From Marinomonas sp. MED121 (GTDB lineage Bacteria; Pseudomonadota; Gammaproteobacteria; Pseudomonadales; Marinomonadaceae), in the NCBI RefSeq assembly GCF_000153025.1, contig NZ_CH672433.1:355456-419455 (forward strand): a stretch of DNA of 64,000 nucleotides, written 5' to 3'. Positions 47,274 through 55,670 of this stretch are shown piece by piece. The notes below the pieces were generated by a model. That model was not told the origin of the DNA and ran no database searches. It worked only from the letters and a program-made list of their open reading frames with translations. Both the position numbers and the translations under genes were made by a program. Positions within the stretch are counted from its first letter, which is position 1. Each line of letters starts with the position of its first letter.

Positions 47274-48863
47274 ATGAAAAATTCAGGCAGTAACACTGCC
47301 CCAAATAATGTGGGGGCAAATTCGGCCCCTTTATCATCTAGCACAAGCTATAAGGTAGGGCAGGATAATATCCAACCATTTGGTATGGATATTCATAACT
47401 TGGTTTTCCCCGTTTCAGCATTGAGTATTATTATATTTGTTGCTTTCACGCTCATTTTTTCTGAAGAAGCTGGGACACTATTTAATGAACTAAGACCTTG
47501 GCTTACCTCTCAATTAGACTGGTTTTTTGTCATCAGCGTAAACTTCTTTGTACTCTTTTGCCTCTTTCTTGCTGGCTCTAAAATGGGCAGAGTAAGAATT
47601 GGCGGCGCCGATGCTAAACCCGAGTTTAGTTTCCCTGGCTGGCTGGCTATGCTTTTCTCTGCTGGAATAGGCATTGGTTTGATGTTCTTTGGCGTATTAG
47701 AGCCCGTCTCTCATATGCTAAGTCCTCCTCTTAGCGTCGTCGCTGAAAGTGAAGAAGCTGCCAGACTTGGTATTGCTGCCGCAGCATTCCACTGGGGGCT
47801 AAGTGCATGGGCTGTGTATGCCGTCGTTGGCCTTTCTTTGGCATACTTTAGTTTTAACCATGGTTTACCCTTAACCTTACGCTCGGCGTTTTACCCTCTA
47901 TTAGGTGACCGAGTTTGGGGAGTATCTGGCCATATCATTGATATTCTTGCCGTATTTGCAACCGTATTTGGCCTTGCTACCTCTTTAGGTTATGGCGCAG
48001 AACAAGTTGCAGCAGGTCTAAATGAACTCTTTAATATTGAACCAACGGCAATTGTAAAAGTGGTTCTTATTCTAATCATCACAGCTATTGCTATCTGTTC
48101 AGTTGTCGCAGGGCTTGATAAAGGGGTTAAGCGTCTTAGTGAAATTAATATGATTATGGCAGTACTGCTATTACTGTTCGTATTATTCGCTGGCCCTACG
48201 CTAGATACTTTAAGTAAATTCGTGATCGGTCTTGGCGATTATCTCTACTACAGTGTGCCTCTGTCTAACCCTGTTGGCCGTGAAGATACTGGCTTCTACC
48301 ATGGTTGGACAACCTTTTACTGGGCTTGGTGGATAGCTTGGTCTCCATTTGTTGGTATGTTCATTGCGCGTATCAGTAAAGGACGTACCGTTCGAGAGTT
48401 CATTCTTTGTGTTCTCATCGCACCAACACTTTTCTGCTTATTATGGATGGTCGTATTTGGTGGCACCGCCATCGAACAAATGGCATCTGGTTATGATGGC
48501 GTAAGAGACGTAGTGAACAACTGGACACCTGAACTTGCACTATATCGCCTATTAGATGGTTTACCTATGAGCTTCATAGTGTCATTTATTTCTCTCATTC
48601 TGATTGTCATCTTCTTTGTGACTTCGTCAGATAGCGGTTCATTAGTCATTGATACCATCACAGCAGGTGGAGTACTTAATCCGCCAGTACCACAACGTGT
48701 TTTCTGGTGTACTTTTGAAGGACTTGTGGCGATCGCGCTTCTATTAGGCGGTGGTCTCGGCTCACTTCAAGCCGCCACTGTCTCGACAGGTTTCCCCTTT
48801 GCTATCGTCTTATTATTTATGTGCTTTAGCCTCTATAAAGGGCTATCCAAAGAAGAGGTTTAA
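47274..48863 (+). CDS. BCCT-family betaine/carnitine/choline transporter
   Basis: Twelve-helix secondary transporter of 529 aa for quaternary ammonium or sulfonium zwitterions. The glycine-rich helix GIGIGLMFFGVLEP (near 130) and the aromatic-box segment YWAWWIAWSPFVGMFIARIS (near 360) are diagnostic. The N-terminal 35 residues are Ser/Asn-rich and cytoplasmic, and the C-terminus is short, which argues against BetP-type osmosensing. Likely importer for this catabolic region; substrate unknown. Confidence 0.9.
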   Translation: MKNSGSNTAPNNVGANSAPLSSSTSYKVGQDNIQPFGMDIHNLVFPVSALSIIIFVAFTLIFSEEAGTLFNELRPWLTSQLDWFFVISVNFFVLFCLFLAGSKMGRVRIGGADAKPEFSFPGWLAMLFSAGIGIGLMFFGVLEPVSHMLSPPLSVVAESEEAARLGIAAAAFHWGLSAWAVYAVVGLSLAYFSFNHGLPLTLRSAFYPLLGDRVWGVSGHIIDILAVFATVFGLATSLGYGAEQVAAGLNELFNIEPTAIVKVVLILIITAIAICSVVAGLDKGVKRLSEINMIMAVLLLLFVLFAGPTLDTLSKFVIGLGDYLYYSVPLSNPVGREDTGFYHGWTTFYWAWWIAWSPFVGMFIARISKGRTVREFILCVLIAPTLFCLLWMVVFGGTAIEQMASGYDGVRDVVNNWTPELALYRLLDGLPMSFIVSFISLILIVIFFVTSSDSGSLVIDTITAGGVLNPPVPQRVFWCTFEGLVAIALLLGGGLGSLQAATVSTGFPFAIVLLFMCFSLYKGLSKEEV

Positions 48864-48878
48864 TTTCTAAACTAAAAC

Positions 48879-48908
48879 AAAGCACCTAGTTTAAACGCTA
48901 GGTGCTTT
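48879..48908 (+). terminator. Terminator after the BCCT gene
   Basis: Perfect 11-base stem AAAGCACCTAG/CTAGGTGCTTT with an 8-base loop. The T tract after the stem is short. Confidence 0.65.
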
Positions 48909-48976
48909 CGATAACATTTGATATATGATTTATTATTCAACAGATTAGAATCGCAATAATTACTGATGCCTATAAT

Positions 48977-49852
48977 ATGAATATCGAAAATCTACGTGCA
49001 TTCCTAGAAGTAACCGCCACAGGTAGCTTTCAAAAAGCCTCTGAAAGCCTACATATAACTCAATCCTCAGTCAGCGCCCGTATAAAAGCATTAGAAGACA
49101 GACTCAATAGAGAGCTTTTTACTCGAAAACGAGATGGCGTTGCCTTAACGAATGGCGGCAAAGCTTTCTACCCTTACGCCCTATCGGTTGTAAAAACGTG
49201 GCAACAAGCACAGCAGGAAGTTTCCCTTCCGCCCGATATAGATAATATCGTCAGCTTAGGCATACCGGTTCATTATTGGAATAAACTCTATTCGGATTGG
49301 CTTAATTGGATGAATGAAAATGCGCCAGGAACAGCCACCCGAATTCAATCTGATTATTCAATTTTTTTACTGCATGAACTAAGAGAAGGCTTATTGGACC
49401 TAGCTTTAGTTTTCTACCCAGAACTTACACCAGGCCTTCATTTCGAACCGCTATTTTCAGAACAACTCCTCATGGTGTCAAATGAAGCCAGACATGTGAA
49501 TGATGGCCATACACAAGGTTATATCTATATTGATTGGGGACATCAGTTTCAAGAACAACATAATAGAGAGTACCCAAATGTTCCCCATCATCGTATTACA
49601 CTCGCTTTAGAGTCGCAGGCACTCGTGCAAATTATTGAACGTGGGGGCTCTGCCTATCTTGCGTCTTCAACAGCAGAACCTTTTATCAAGGATGGAAAGT
49701 TATTTCGTGTAGAAGGTGCAAAAGAATTTGCCATCACAATTCATTTGGCCGTCTTAGATAATAAGAAACAAGACCCAGCCATTATTGCGGCCATTGAGGG
49801 TTTGAAAGCCACCAGCTTTATTCAAGATCACACACTTAAAAGCCTTTCTTAA
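48977..49852 (+). CDS. LysR-type transcriptional regulator (A)
   Basis: A 291-aa LTTR. The N-terminal winged helix (NLRAFLEVTATGSFQKAS, then TQSSVSARIKALEDRL) is clear. The effector domain has a distinctive YIYIDWGHQFQEQH stretch shared in form with LysR regulator B at 52546-53388 (YVFVDWGDEFREAH). It follows the BCCT transporter, its presumed target. Confidence 0.88.
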   Translation: MNIENLRAFLEVTATGSFQKASESLHITQSSVSARIKALEDRLNRELFTRKRDGVALTNGGKAFYPYALSVVKTWQQAQQEVSLPPDIDNIVSLGIPVHYWNKLYSDWLNWMNENAPGTATRIQSDYSIFLLHELREGLLDLALVFYPELTPGLHFEPLFSEQLLMVSNEARHVNDGHTQGYIYIDWGHQFQEQHNREYPNVPHHRITLALESQALVQIIERGGSAYLASSTAEPFIKDGKLFRVEGAKEFAITIHLAVLDNKKQDPAIIAAIEGLKATSFIQDHTLKSLS

Positions 49853-49931
49853 AAGCTTCCCTCTTAAGATAGCGTTATTTAGCAGCAGATTTAAAGTAGA
49901 AGCAGGTTTAATAGACAATAACTAAATCAGA

Positions 49932-49957
49932 CTTCAGTGATTAACGCACTGAAGCCC
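49932..49957 (+). terminator. Terminator after LysR A
   Basis: Stem CTTCAGTG/CACTGAAG with a 7-base loop, then CCCTTTT. It lies between convergent LysR A and the enolase-superfamily gene. Confidence 0.55.
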
Positions 49958-49980
49958 TTTTCACCTATCTGCTTTTTAGA

Positions 49981-51063
49981 CTAAATTAGATTCTGATCGA
50001 TAAAGTCATAGTCAAAATTAAAACCAATCCCAGCACCCATTGGCATATCAATAAAACCATCATTAATCACTATTTTTTCCTGATAAAGCGGTGCAAACCA
50101 ATCAACATGCTCAACTGAAATACAGTTATCAGCAGACCCAGCGATACTCAAACTTTGCTCCGTAAAAATGTGGCTTGATACAGGGATATGATAAGCCGAT
50201 GCTAGCGCGGCAGCCTTGCGAAATTCACTTAGCCCCCCAATACGTTGTAAGTCAGGCATTAAAATATCCACGGCCTTATGATCCAACATATCTTTCATAC
50301 CAAAACGTGTGTAATCGGTTTCACCACTTGCCACAGGTATATTTATGGCTTCTAACACTCGATTATGGCCGGCTAGATCATGAGCAGGAACAGGCTCTTC
50401 TAACCAAGCGATATTTAAGTCTTCTAATTGACGGCCCAGCGCAATCGCCTGCCTTGGCGTTAAAGACTGATTCGCATCGGTTAAGATTTCAATATCATCA
50501 CCAACAGACGCCCTTAGCGCACGCGCACGCTCTACATCTTCTTTTAAGTCGGGCTTACCTAACCTCAGCTTCATAGATCTAAAACCCTGATCAATAAAGC
50601 CATGGGCCTCTTCGATTAATTCATCTATGTTTGAAGAAAGCCAAAGGCCGCTGCTTGCATAGGTTTTTACTTTGTCACGACAGGCACCAAATACTTGATA
50701 AAGTGGCATATTTGCCTGCTTACCAATGAGATCCCAAAGCGCGGTATCTATGGCAGAGATAGCTGAAATGGCAATCCCTTTTTGTCCAACAGGGTTACAG
50801 TCTTGCCACATTTGTTGCCAAATTTTCTCAACATAAACAGGATTATTACCGATCAAAAATTGTGTGAGGCTTTTGATCATGGCATCAAATACATCTAACC
50901 TATCTTTATTTAACGCAAACACATAATTCTCACCCACCAGCCCTGTATCCGTTTCTATTTTAACGATCACAACACCCACAGAGTCTGTTTTATGAATGGC
51001 TGTAATTAAAGGTTTCTTTAGAGGGACGAGCACTTTTTGAGTCTGTACATTTGTTATTTTCAT
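49981..51063 (-). CDS. Enolase superfamily protein, mandelate racemase type
   Basis: TIM-barrel enzyme of 360 aa abstracting an alpha proton of a carboxylate. The spacing of active-site residues is that of mandelate racemase shifted by one: Lys165/Arg167 (KLR in place of KxK), Asp196/Asn198, Glu222, Glu248, Asp271, His298, Glu318. Both bases, Lys and the His/Asp dyad, are thus present. Racemisation/epimerisation or acid-sugar dehydration are possible. It is divergent from the M24 gene, with a shared promoter region. Confidence 0.85.
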   Translation of the reverse strand: MKITNVQTQKVLVPLKKPLITAIHKTDSVGVVIVKIETDTGLVGENYVFALNKDRLDVFDAMIKSLTQFLIGNNPVYVEKIWQQMWQDCNPVGQKGIAISAISAIDTALWDLIGKQANMPLYQVFGACRDKVKTYASSGLWLSSNIDELIEEAHGFIDQGFRSMKLRLGKPDLKEDVERARALRASVGDDIEILTDANQSLTPRQAIALGRQLEDLNIAWLEEPVPAHDLAGHNRVLEAINIPVASGETDYTRFGMKDMLDHKAVDILMPDLQRIGGLSEFRKAAALASAYHIPVSSHIFTEQSLSIAGSADNCISVEHVDWFAPLYQEKIVINDGFIDMPMGAGIGFNFDYDFIDQNLI

Positions 51064-51264
51064 TTTGGTTTATCTCAATATTAGGAGCAGAACATAAACC
51101 AATTTTAGAGGGCGTTACATTTAAAAAATATTTTATAATTTTTAACAGATCATTAAATTATTTTTATGCCAGTAAACCGTCATATTACAACTAACAAAGA
51201 CATTTCATATTATCGTGACGGGCGCTTTTCATACTTGTATTAAATTATTCAATGGATGACATTA

Positions 51265-51279
51265 AACAATCGATTTGTT
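51265..51279. promoter_or_regulatory. Candidate LysR box between enolase and M24 genes
   Basis: Inverted repeat AACAA-TCGAT-TTGTT in the divergent region, about 50 bases upstream of the M24 gene. LysR regulators bind short interrupted palindromes of this type. Sequence only. Confidence 0.4.
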
Positions 51280-51327
51280 GCCATCTCATCAGCCACCTAT
51301 GATGCAAAATAAACATAGGAGCCTTAC

Positions 51328-52536
51328 GTGATTGATATTATTCCGCCCCTTCATTTGAGTGATGAATCACTGAATAAACTCTTCAGTTATAGGCTTAGCC
51401 GTATTCGCGAAGTCATGCGCCTTAAGCAAGTGTCTGTCTTAATTCTGACCAGTCCTGTTAGCTTACGCTATGCGGTGAATTTTGATGAATATCAGCTTTT
51501 TCAATCACATATACCGACTTGTTATTTATTTTTATCACTCGAAGGTCCGATTCAATTACACGGAGCGACAGGGAGAAAATTCCCCAATGTTACTCACTAT
51601 CAAGGCTCAGATTTTCTCACCCCTTTTGATGGCGGGTTAGACTTATCGACGAATACACAGCACTTAATCAGTAACCTACAGGCATTTTCCCAGCAACTTA
51701 ATGAACCCCTTGAGTCTGTGGGGTTAGAACGTATGTCTCCTCAAGTTAGCCAACGCTTAACAGATAAAGCTATCCAAGTTTATGATGCAGAACCCATTAT
51801 TGAACAAGCCAAGCTCATCAAATGTGAGTTAGAAATAGATTGTTTAAAACATAGCATTCAAGTTGCTCAATACGGAATGCAGTTAATGTACCAAGCCTTA
51901 CGACCAGGTATCACAGAGAACCAACTTTGGTCGATTATGCATCAGGTCAATGCCGCACATGGAGGAGACTGGATTGAAGGGAATATGCTGGCATCAGGGC
52001 CAAGAACAAATCCTTGGCTACAAGAAGCGAGCCATCGCATTATTGAAAAAGGCGACATGGTCGCTTTTGATACGGATATGATAGGGCCATTAGGCTATAT
52101 TGCCGATATCTCTCGTTCTTGGATATGCGGAGGCGGCAAGGGCAATCAGGCTCAACGAGATGCTTATCGCCATGCCTATGACGAAGTACATCACAATATG
52201 CAACTGATTAAACCCGGAATCAGTTTTAGAGAGTTAAGTGAGCAGGCTTTTATTCGTAAAGCAGAATATAGAGACAATCGTTATGTTTGCTCCTTTCATG
52301 GGGCCGGTCTCAGTGACGAATATCCTAAAATCTATTATCAAGAAGATTGGGCACGAAGTGGCTATGATGGCCTAGTCCAAGAGAACATGGTGCTATGTGT
52401 TGAAAGCTACTCAGGTATTAAAGGAGGCTCAGTCGGCGTTAAGCTTGAAGAGATGGTTCGTGTCACATCAAAGGGCATTACTCCCTTAACAGACTTCCCA
52501 TTTGAAGATGAGCTACTCAAGGATTCTTACCCCTAA
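51328..52536 (+). CDS. M24-family metalloprotein, DddP-like (possible DMSP lyase)
   Basis: A 402-aa M24-fold protein, GTG start at 51328 with AGGAG seven bases upstream. The metal-type ligands are Asp248, Asp250, Asp260, His324, Glu359 and Glu374, with Asp330 in GLSDEYP. As I recall, DddP DMSP lyase uses D295, D297, D307, H371, E406, E421 and catalytic D377; every spacing here equals that set with a constant offset of 47. The block LASGPRTNPW is also DddP-like. It lacks about 45 N-terminal residues of DddP. A different M24 hydrolase (ectoine hydrolase, creatinase-like) remains possible. Confidence 0.72.
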   Translation: MIDIIPPLHLSDESLNKLFSYRLSRIREVMRLKQVSVLILTSPVSLRYAVNFDEYQLFQSHIPTCYLFLSLEGPIQLHGATGRKFPNVTHYQGSDFLTPFDGGLDLSTNTQHLISNLQAFSQQLNEPLESVGLERMSPQVSQRLTDKAIQVYDAEPIIEQAKLIKCELEIDCLKHSIQVAQYGMQLMYQALRPGITENQLWSIMHQVNAAHGGDWIEGNMLASGPRTNPWLQEASHRIIEKGDMVAFDTDMIGPLGYIADISRSWICGGGKGNQAQRDAYRHAYDEVHHNMQLIKPGISFRELSEQAFIRKAEYRDNRYVCSFHGAGLSDEYPKIYYQEDWARSGYDGLVQENMVLCVESYSGIKGGSVGVKLEEMVRVTSKGITPLTDFPFEDELLKDSYP

Positions 52537-52545
52537 CCTAAAGCC

Positions 52546-53388
52546 CTAGAGCACAGACTGCAAAGTCTCTCTCGCCATAGATACCAGCTCAGGATTAATA
52601 GGGTCCTTAGAATAAGACAAAAAAACAGGGCGCTTAAACTTGGGCGCATCCTCAACATAAAATAGGCGCTGGCTGGCAATTAACTCATTCACCATACGCT
52701 CAGGGAAATAGCCTGCGCCGCCATAATTAAGGATATAGTCTAAACCAACCATACCTAAGCCTACAGAAAGTCTGGGCGCTTGAGCATCAGGGTAGGCCAA
52801 TGTATGAGCCTCACGAAATTCATCACCCCAGTCAACAAACACATAATTTTTTACCCAATCTGTTCGAACCTTGCGCTGCTCAGATGCGACTAAAACCAAT
52901 ATATCTTCCATCAGTAATTCAGTTCGTAACTCAGCATTCTGCCTATTTACATAGGTCAGAACCAGATCTAATTCCCCTTCTACTAATTGGCTTAAAAGGC
53001 TATCCGAATAGTCCATCACAACACGTGTGCCTACCTCTGGTGAGCTGTTCTGCATTTGTTCAATCCAAGCCGGGGTAATCTGTTGCCAAAGGTTTAACTG
53101 CACACCTAAAGCCACCATACCTTCCATATCTTGGGGTAAGGCGATTTCCTGTTTCGCTTGCTCCCATGCTTTGACTACCTTGGTTGCATAGCGAATAAAA
53201 TTACGGCCCGCTGGCGTGAGCTCTGAGCCGTCACGTTTACGGTTAAAAAGCCGTGTATTGAGCTGATCTTCGAGCACTTTAATGCGAGCACTCACAGTTG
53301 ATTGAGTAATAAAAAGGTTTTCAGCGGCTAATTGAAAGCTGCCATTACGTGCAACTTCTAAAAAAGCTCTCATGTGATTGATATTCAT
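52546..53388 (-). CDS. LysR-type transcriptional regulator (B)
   Basis: A 280-aa LTTR, paralogue of regulator A: nearly the same helix-turn-helix (TQSTVSARIKVLEDQL) and the VDWGDEFREAH effector-domain stretch. It is convergent with the M24 gene (10-base gap) and lies downstream of oxygenase A. It may control the M24/enolase pair and the oxygenases. Confidence 0.88.
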   Translation of the reverse strand: MNINHMRAFLEVARNGSFQLAAENLFITQSTVSARIKVLEDQLNTRLFNRKRDGSELTPAGRNFIRYATKVVKAWEQAKQEIALPQDMEGMVALGVQLNLWQQITPAWIEQMQNSSPEVGTRVVMDYSDSLLSQLVEGELDLVLTYVNRQNAELRTELLMEDILVLVASEQRKVRTDWVKNYVFVDWGDEFREAHTLAYPDAQAPRLSVGLGMVGLDYILNYGGAGYFPERMVNELIASQRLFYVEDAPKFKRPVFLSYSKDPINPELVSMARETLQSVL

Positions 53389-53429
53389 ATCATTCAGCCA
53401 TTGGTTATTTTTCTATTAAAGTTAGTTAT

Positions 53430-53444
53430 ATTCGATTTTTTGAT
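53430..53444. promoter_or_regulatory. Candidate LysR box upstream of LysR B
   Basis: ATTCGATTTTTTGAT, resembling the perfect palindrome at 54600-54616 in the oxygenase divergent region. It lies 42 bases upstream of the lysR B start and may be the autoregulatory site. Confidence 0.4.
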
Positions 53445-53491
53445 CAACAACTTAAACCTAGGTCGTCGTTTCTAGATATGTTTTTTTGCAG

Positions 53492-53527
53492 CAAAAAAAA
53501 AAAGGTGCTCTCAAATTGAGAACACCC
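53492..53527 (-). terminator. Terminator after oxygenase A
   Basis: Minus-strand stem GGTGTTCTC/GAGAGCACC followed by eleven T. It lies 30 bases past the oxygenase A stop. Confidence 0.8.
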
Positions 53528-53558
53528 TAAAGTGAAGCACAACACTATCTTTTATAGA

Positions 53559-54494
53559 TTAGTCCAGTAGGTCATCGGGACGATTGGCTTCACGCTGAAA
53601 GTGAATAGGTAAAGCACGACCATAAAATTGGCGAGCATGCTCTGGGCGATTAACCGTATCCGGGTCACGCATGTAAGTTGGCAAAGCAATATAACGAGAC
53701 TGGCCTCCCTCCACTCGAGTCACACGATGCATAGAAAAACGCCCTTTAAATATTTGCATATCACCAGGCCTTAGCACCAAAGAATGCACTTTAGATAAAT
53801 CGCCTCCTAATACCTTAGAAACCTCTTCAAGATTCTCTTCTTCAGGAGAGCGTAGATCTGGGTAATATTGGAACTCACCTCCTTTTATTGGTTCTTGCAC
53901 CAAGATACTGACGGTAAATTCGTTACCATCAAAGTGCCAAGGAAAGTAATCACCTTCATCCATAACACTGTAGGGATTTCTTCCTAAAGGATCAGCCCAA
54001 CGGTAAATAGGCCCGACTCCCAAGCAATCTGAAACGAATTGAACAACCACATCATGATCATAAATAGCTCTTAGATCAGAGCTTTCTTCAAGGATATCTG
54101 AGTTAACAAAACCGCTAGATCGTTTCTCAAAGAATCTAGCTGGATGAGCCTCTGGTAAAGCCGTATTTTCTTTCGTCATATAAGGGTTATGACTGTTTTG
54201 AGAACGATAGATTTGATCCCGTAAACGCTCTACTTCCTGACGCATACGTTCAATTGATTCTGGACGAATCATATCTGGAATATGGCAACAGCCTAACCTG
54301 TCTAATTCCTCTTTACACCTCTCAACTAAAGCGTGTCGCTTAGGAGAGGTTAGATCATGAATTGGGTACTGTTCCAGATCGATAAAGGCTTCTAAAGAGG
54401 GCTTGTTTGAGGGTTTGCCTGATGGTGCGAAAGATGCCTCCACACTCATGGTTTCTTTGCTAACAGCGGCTTGATCAATAACAACTTTAGACAT
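53559..54494 (-). CDS. Fe(II)/2-oxoglutarate oxygenase, BesD/HalD-like fold with HxD (A)
   Basis: A 311-aa oxygenase from the ATG at 54494 (ribosome site AGGTG). The facial triad is His187, Asp189 (FPWHFDGNEF) and His256 (SMHRV), with Arg267 a candidate 2-oxoglutarate anchor. The framework GGEFQYYPDLRSPEEEN and PGDMQIFKGRFS resembles the BesD/HalD amino-acid halogenase family as I recall it. Halogenases have Gly where this has Asp, so a hydroxylase is expected. It shares about half its sequence with oxygenase B and is divergent from it. Substrate unknown. Confidence 0.75.
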   Translation of the reverse strand: MSKVVIDQAAVSKETMSVEASFAPSGKPSNKPSLEAFIDLEQYPIHDLTSPKRHALVERCKEELDRLGCCHIPDMIRPESIERMRQEVERLRDQIYRSQNSHNPYMTKENTALPEAHPARFFEKRSSGFVNSDILEESSDLRAIYDHDVVVQFVSDCLGVGPIYRWADPLGRNPYSVMDEGDYFPWHFDGNEFTVSILVQEPIKGGEFQYYPDLRSPEEENLEEVSKVLGGDLSKVHSLVLRPGDMQIFKGRFSMHRVTRVEGGQSRYIALPTYMRDPDTVNRPEHARQFYGRALPIHFQREANRPDDLLD

Positions 54495-54599
54495 ATTCGC
54501 ACCTAATATTAAACATATTTTTAAGACTTGGCCTAAGGCCATGTCAGACAATTTAGTCAATTTATAGGCAGTTGAATAACGAATTATTCAGATGGTGAA

Positions 54600-54616
54600 T
54601 ATCGATTTTTTCGATA
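54600..54616. promoter_or_regulatory. Perfect LysR-type palindrome between the oxygenases
   Basis: TATCGA-TTTTT-TCGATA, a perfect 6-5-6 inverted repeat with the T-N11-A layout of LysR boxes, in the divergent region between the two oxygenase genes. A second inverted repeat, GAATAA/TTATTC, lies just to its left. Confidence 0.6.
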
Positions 54617-54741
54617 CGTGAAGTTTTAATAAATACATTCAAAATTACGATAGTTAACTGCAAGATTCTTTGTTTGCTGCGATCCCTTTCACATGCCTAA
54701 GATGCACTCAGAAAAAAATAAAACCTATGAGGCAGAAAAAG

Positions 54742-55629
54742 ATGACCCAAGCGAATACGACACAACAAACCTATGATCAGCAGCTTACAAAGTTAGCTAA
54801 CATAGTAGATTTAGAAACCTACCCTATCCACGATTTAGAACACCCAGCCACAAAAGCACTGATAGCACGCTGTAAAGTGCAATTGGATGATATTGGCTGC
54901 AGTGTTATTGCAGATTTTGTCCTTCCAGAAGCACAAGAAAGAATGCGACAAGAGGCAAGAAAACTATTGCCCTGCATTTTTCGCTCAGAGCAAAAACATA
55001 ATCCATATATGACGAAGGAAGACAAAGCATTAGCAGAACAACACCCAAATCGTTATTTGCAGCATCGCACCGCTGGTTTTATTAATACTGACATAATCCC
55101 TAAAGAATCAGATATGTTGGCTATGTATGATAATGACATCATGACTCGCTTTATTGGTGAATGCTTAGGAATTTGGCCCATATACCCTTGGGCAGATCCT
55201 TTAGCACGTTGCCCTTATGGTGTACTTGAAGATGGCGATTACTTTCCTTGGCACTTTGATGGCAACGAGTTTACTGTCAGCGTCTCAGTTGAGCAGCCTG
55301 ATGAAGGAGGCACCTTTGAATATGCGCCCAATATTCGTTCTATCGAGAACGAGAACATTGAAGGTGTAAAAAGAGTGATAAATGGAGATAAAACAGATGT
55401 CTATGAATTGGAATGGAAACCTGGATACTTACAATTATTCAAAGGACGCTACTCTCTACATAGAGTCCAACAAGTAAAAGGGCCTCGTGCTTGGATCACG
55501 GCTCTACCTACTTATATGACAGATCCAGATACGGTTAATCGTCCTGAACATTCAAAGCAATTCTATGGACGCGCCTTACCTATTCATTTTGAACGTGAAG
55601 GTAACCGCCCAGATAATCTGTCTGATTAA
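54742..55629 (+). CDS. Fe(II)/2-oxoglutarate oxygenase, BesD/HalD-like fold with HxD (B)
   Basis: Paralogue of oxygenase A, 295 aa. The ATG at 54742 is chosen because GAGG lies nine bases upstream; in-frame starts at 54727 and 54670 lack a ribosome site. Triad His171, Asp173 (PWHFDGNEF) and His240 (SLHRV). It has the family blocks GGTFEYAPNIRS and PGYLQLFKGRYS, and the same C-terminal NRPEHSKQFYGRALPIHFERE pattern as A. The two may hydroxylate related substrates or different positions. Confidence 0.75.
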   Translation: MTQANTTQQTYDQQLTKLANIVDLETYPIHDLEHPATKALIARCKVQLDDIGCSVIADFVLPEAQERMRQEARKLLPCIFRSEQKHNPYMTKEDKALAEQHPNRYLQHRTAGFINTDIIPKESDMLAMYDNDIMTRFIGECLGIWPIYPWADPLARCPYGVLEDGDYFPWHFDGNEFTVSVSVEQPDEGGTFEYAPNIRSIENENIEGVKRVINGDKTDVYELEWKPGYLQLFKGRYSLHRVQQVKGPRAWITALPTYMTDPDTVNRPEHSKQFYGRALPIHFEREGNRPDNLSD

Positions 55630-55641
55630 ATATAATCACGT

Positions 55642-55670
55642 AAAACAGCCATTCAAATAGATGGCTGTTT
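55642..55670. terminator. Bidirectional terminator after oxygenase B
   Basis: Stem AAACAGCCAT/ATGGCTGTTT with an 8-base loop between convergent oxygenase B and LysR C. The stem runs into the last codon of LysR C. Confidence 0.7.

Noticed and set aside
53559..55629. Oxygenases as radical halogenases
   Set aside because: Halogenases of the BesD/HalD group need Gly in the HxG position for chloride; both proteins have Asp.
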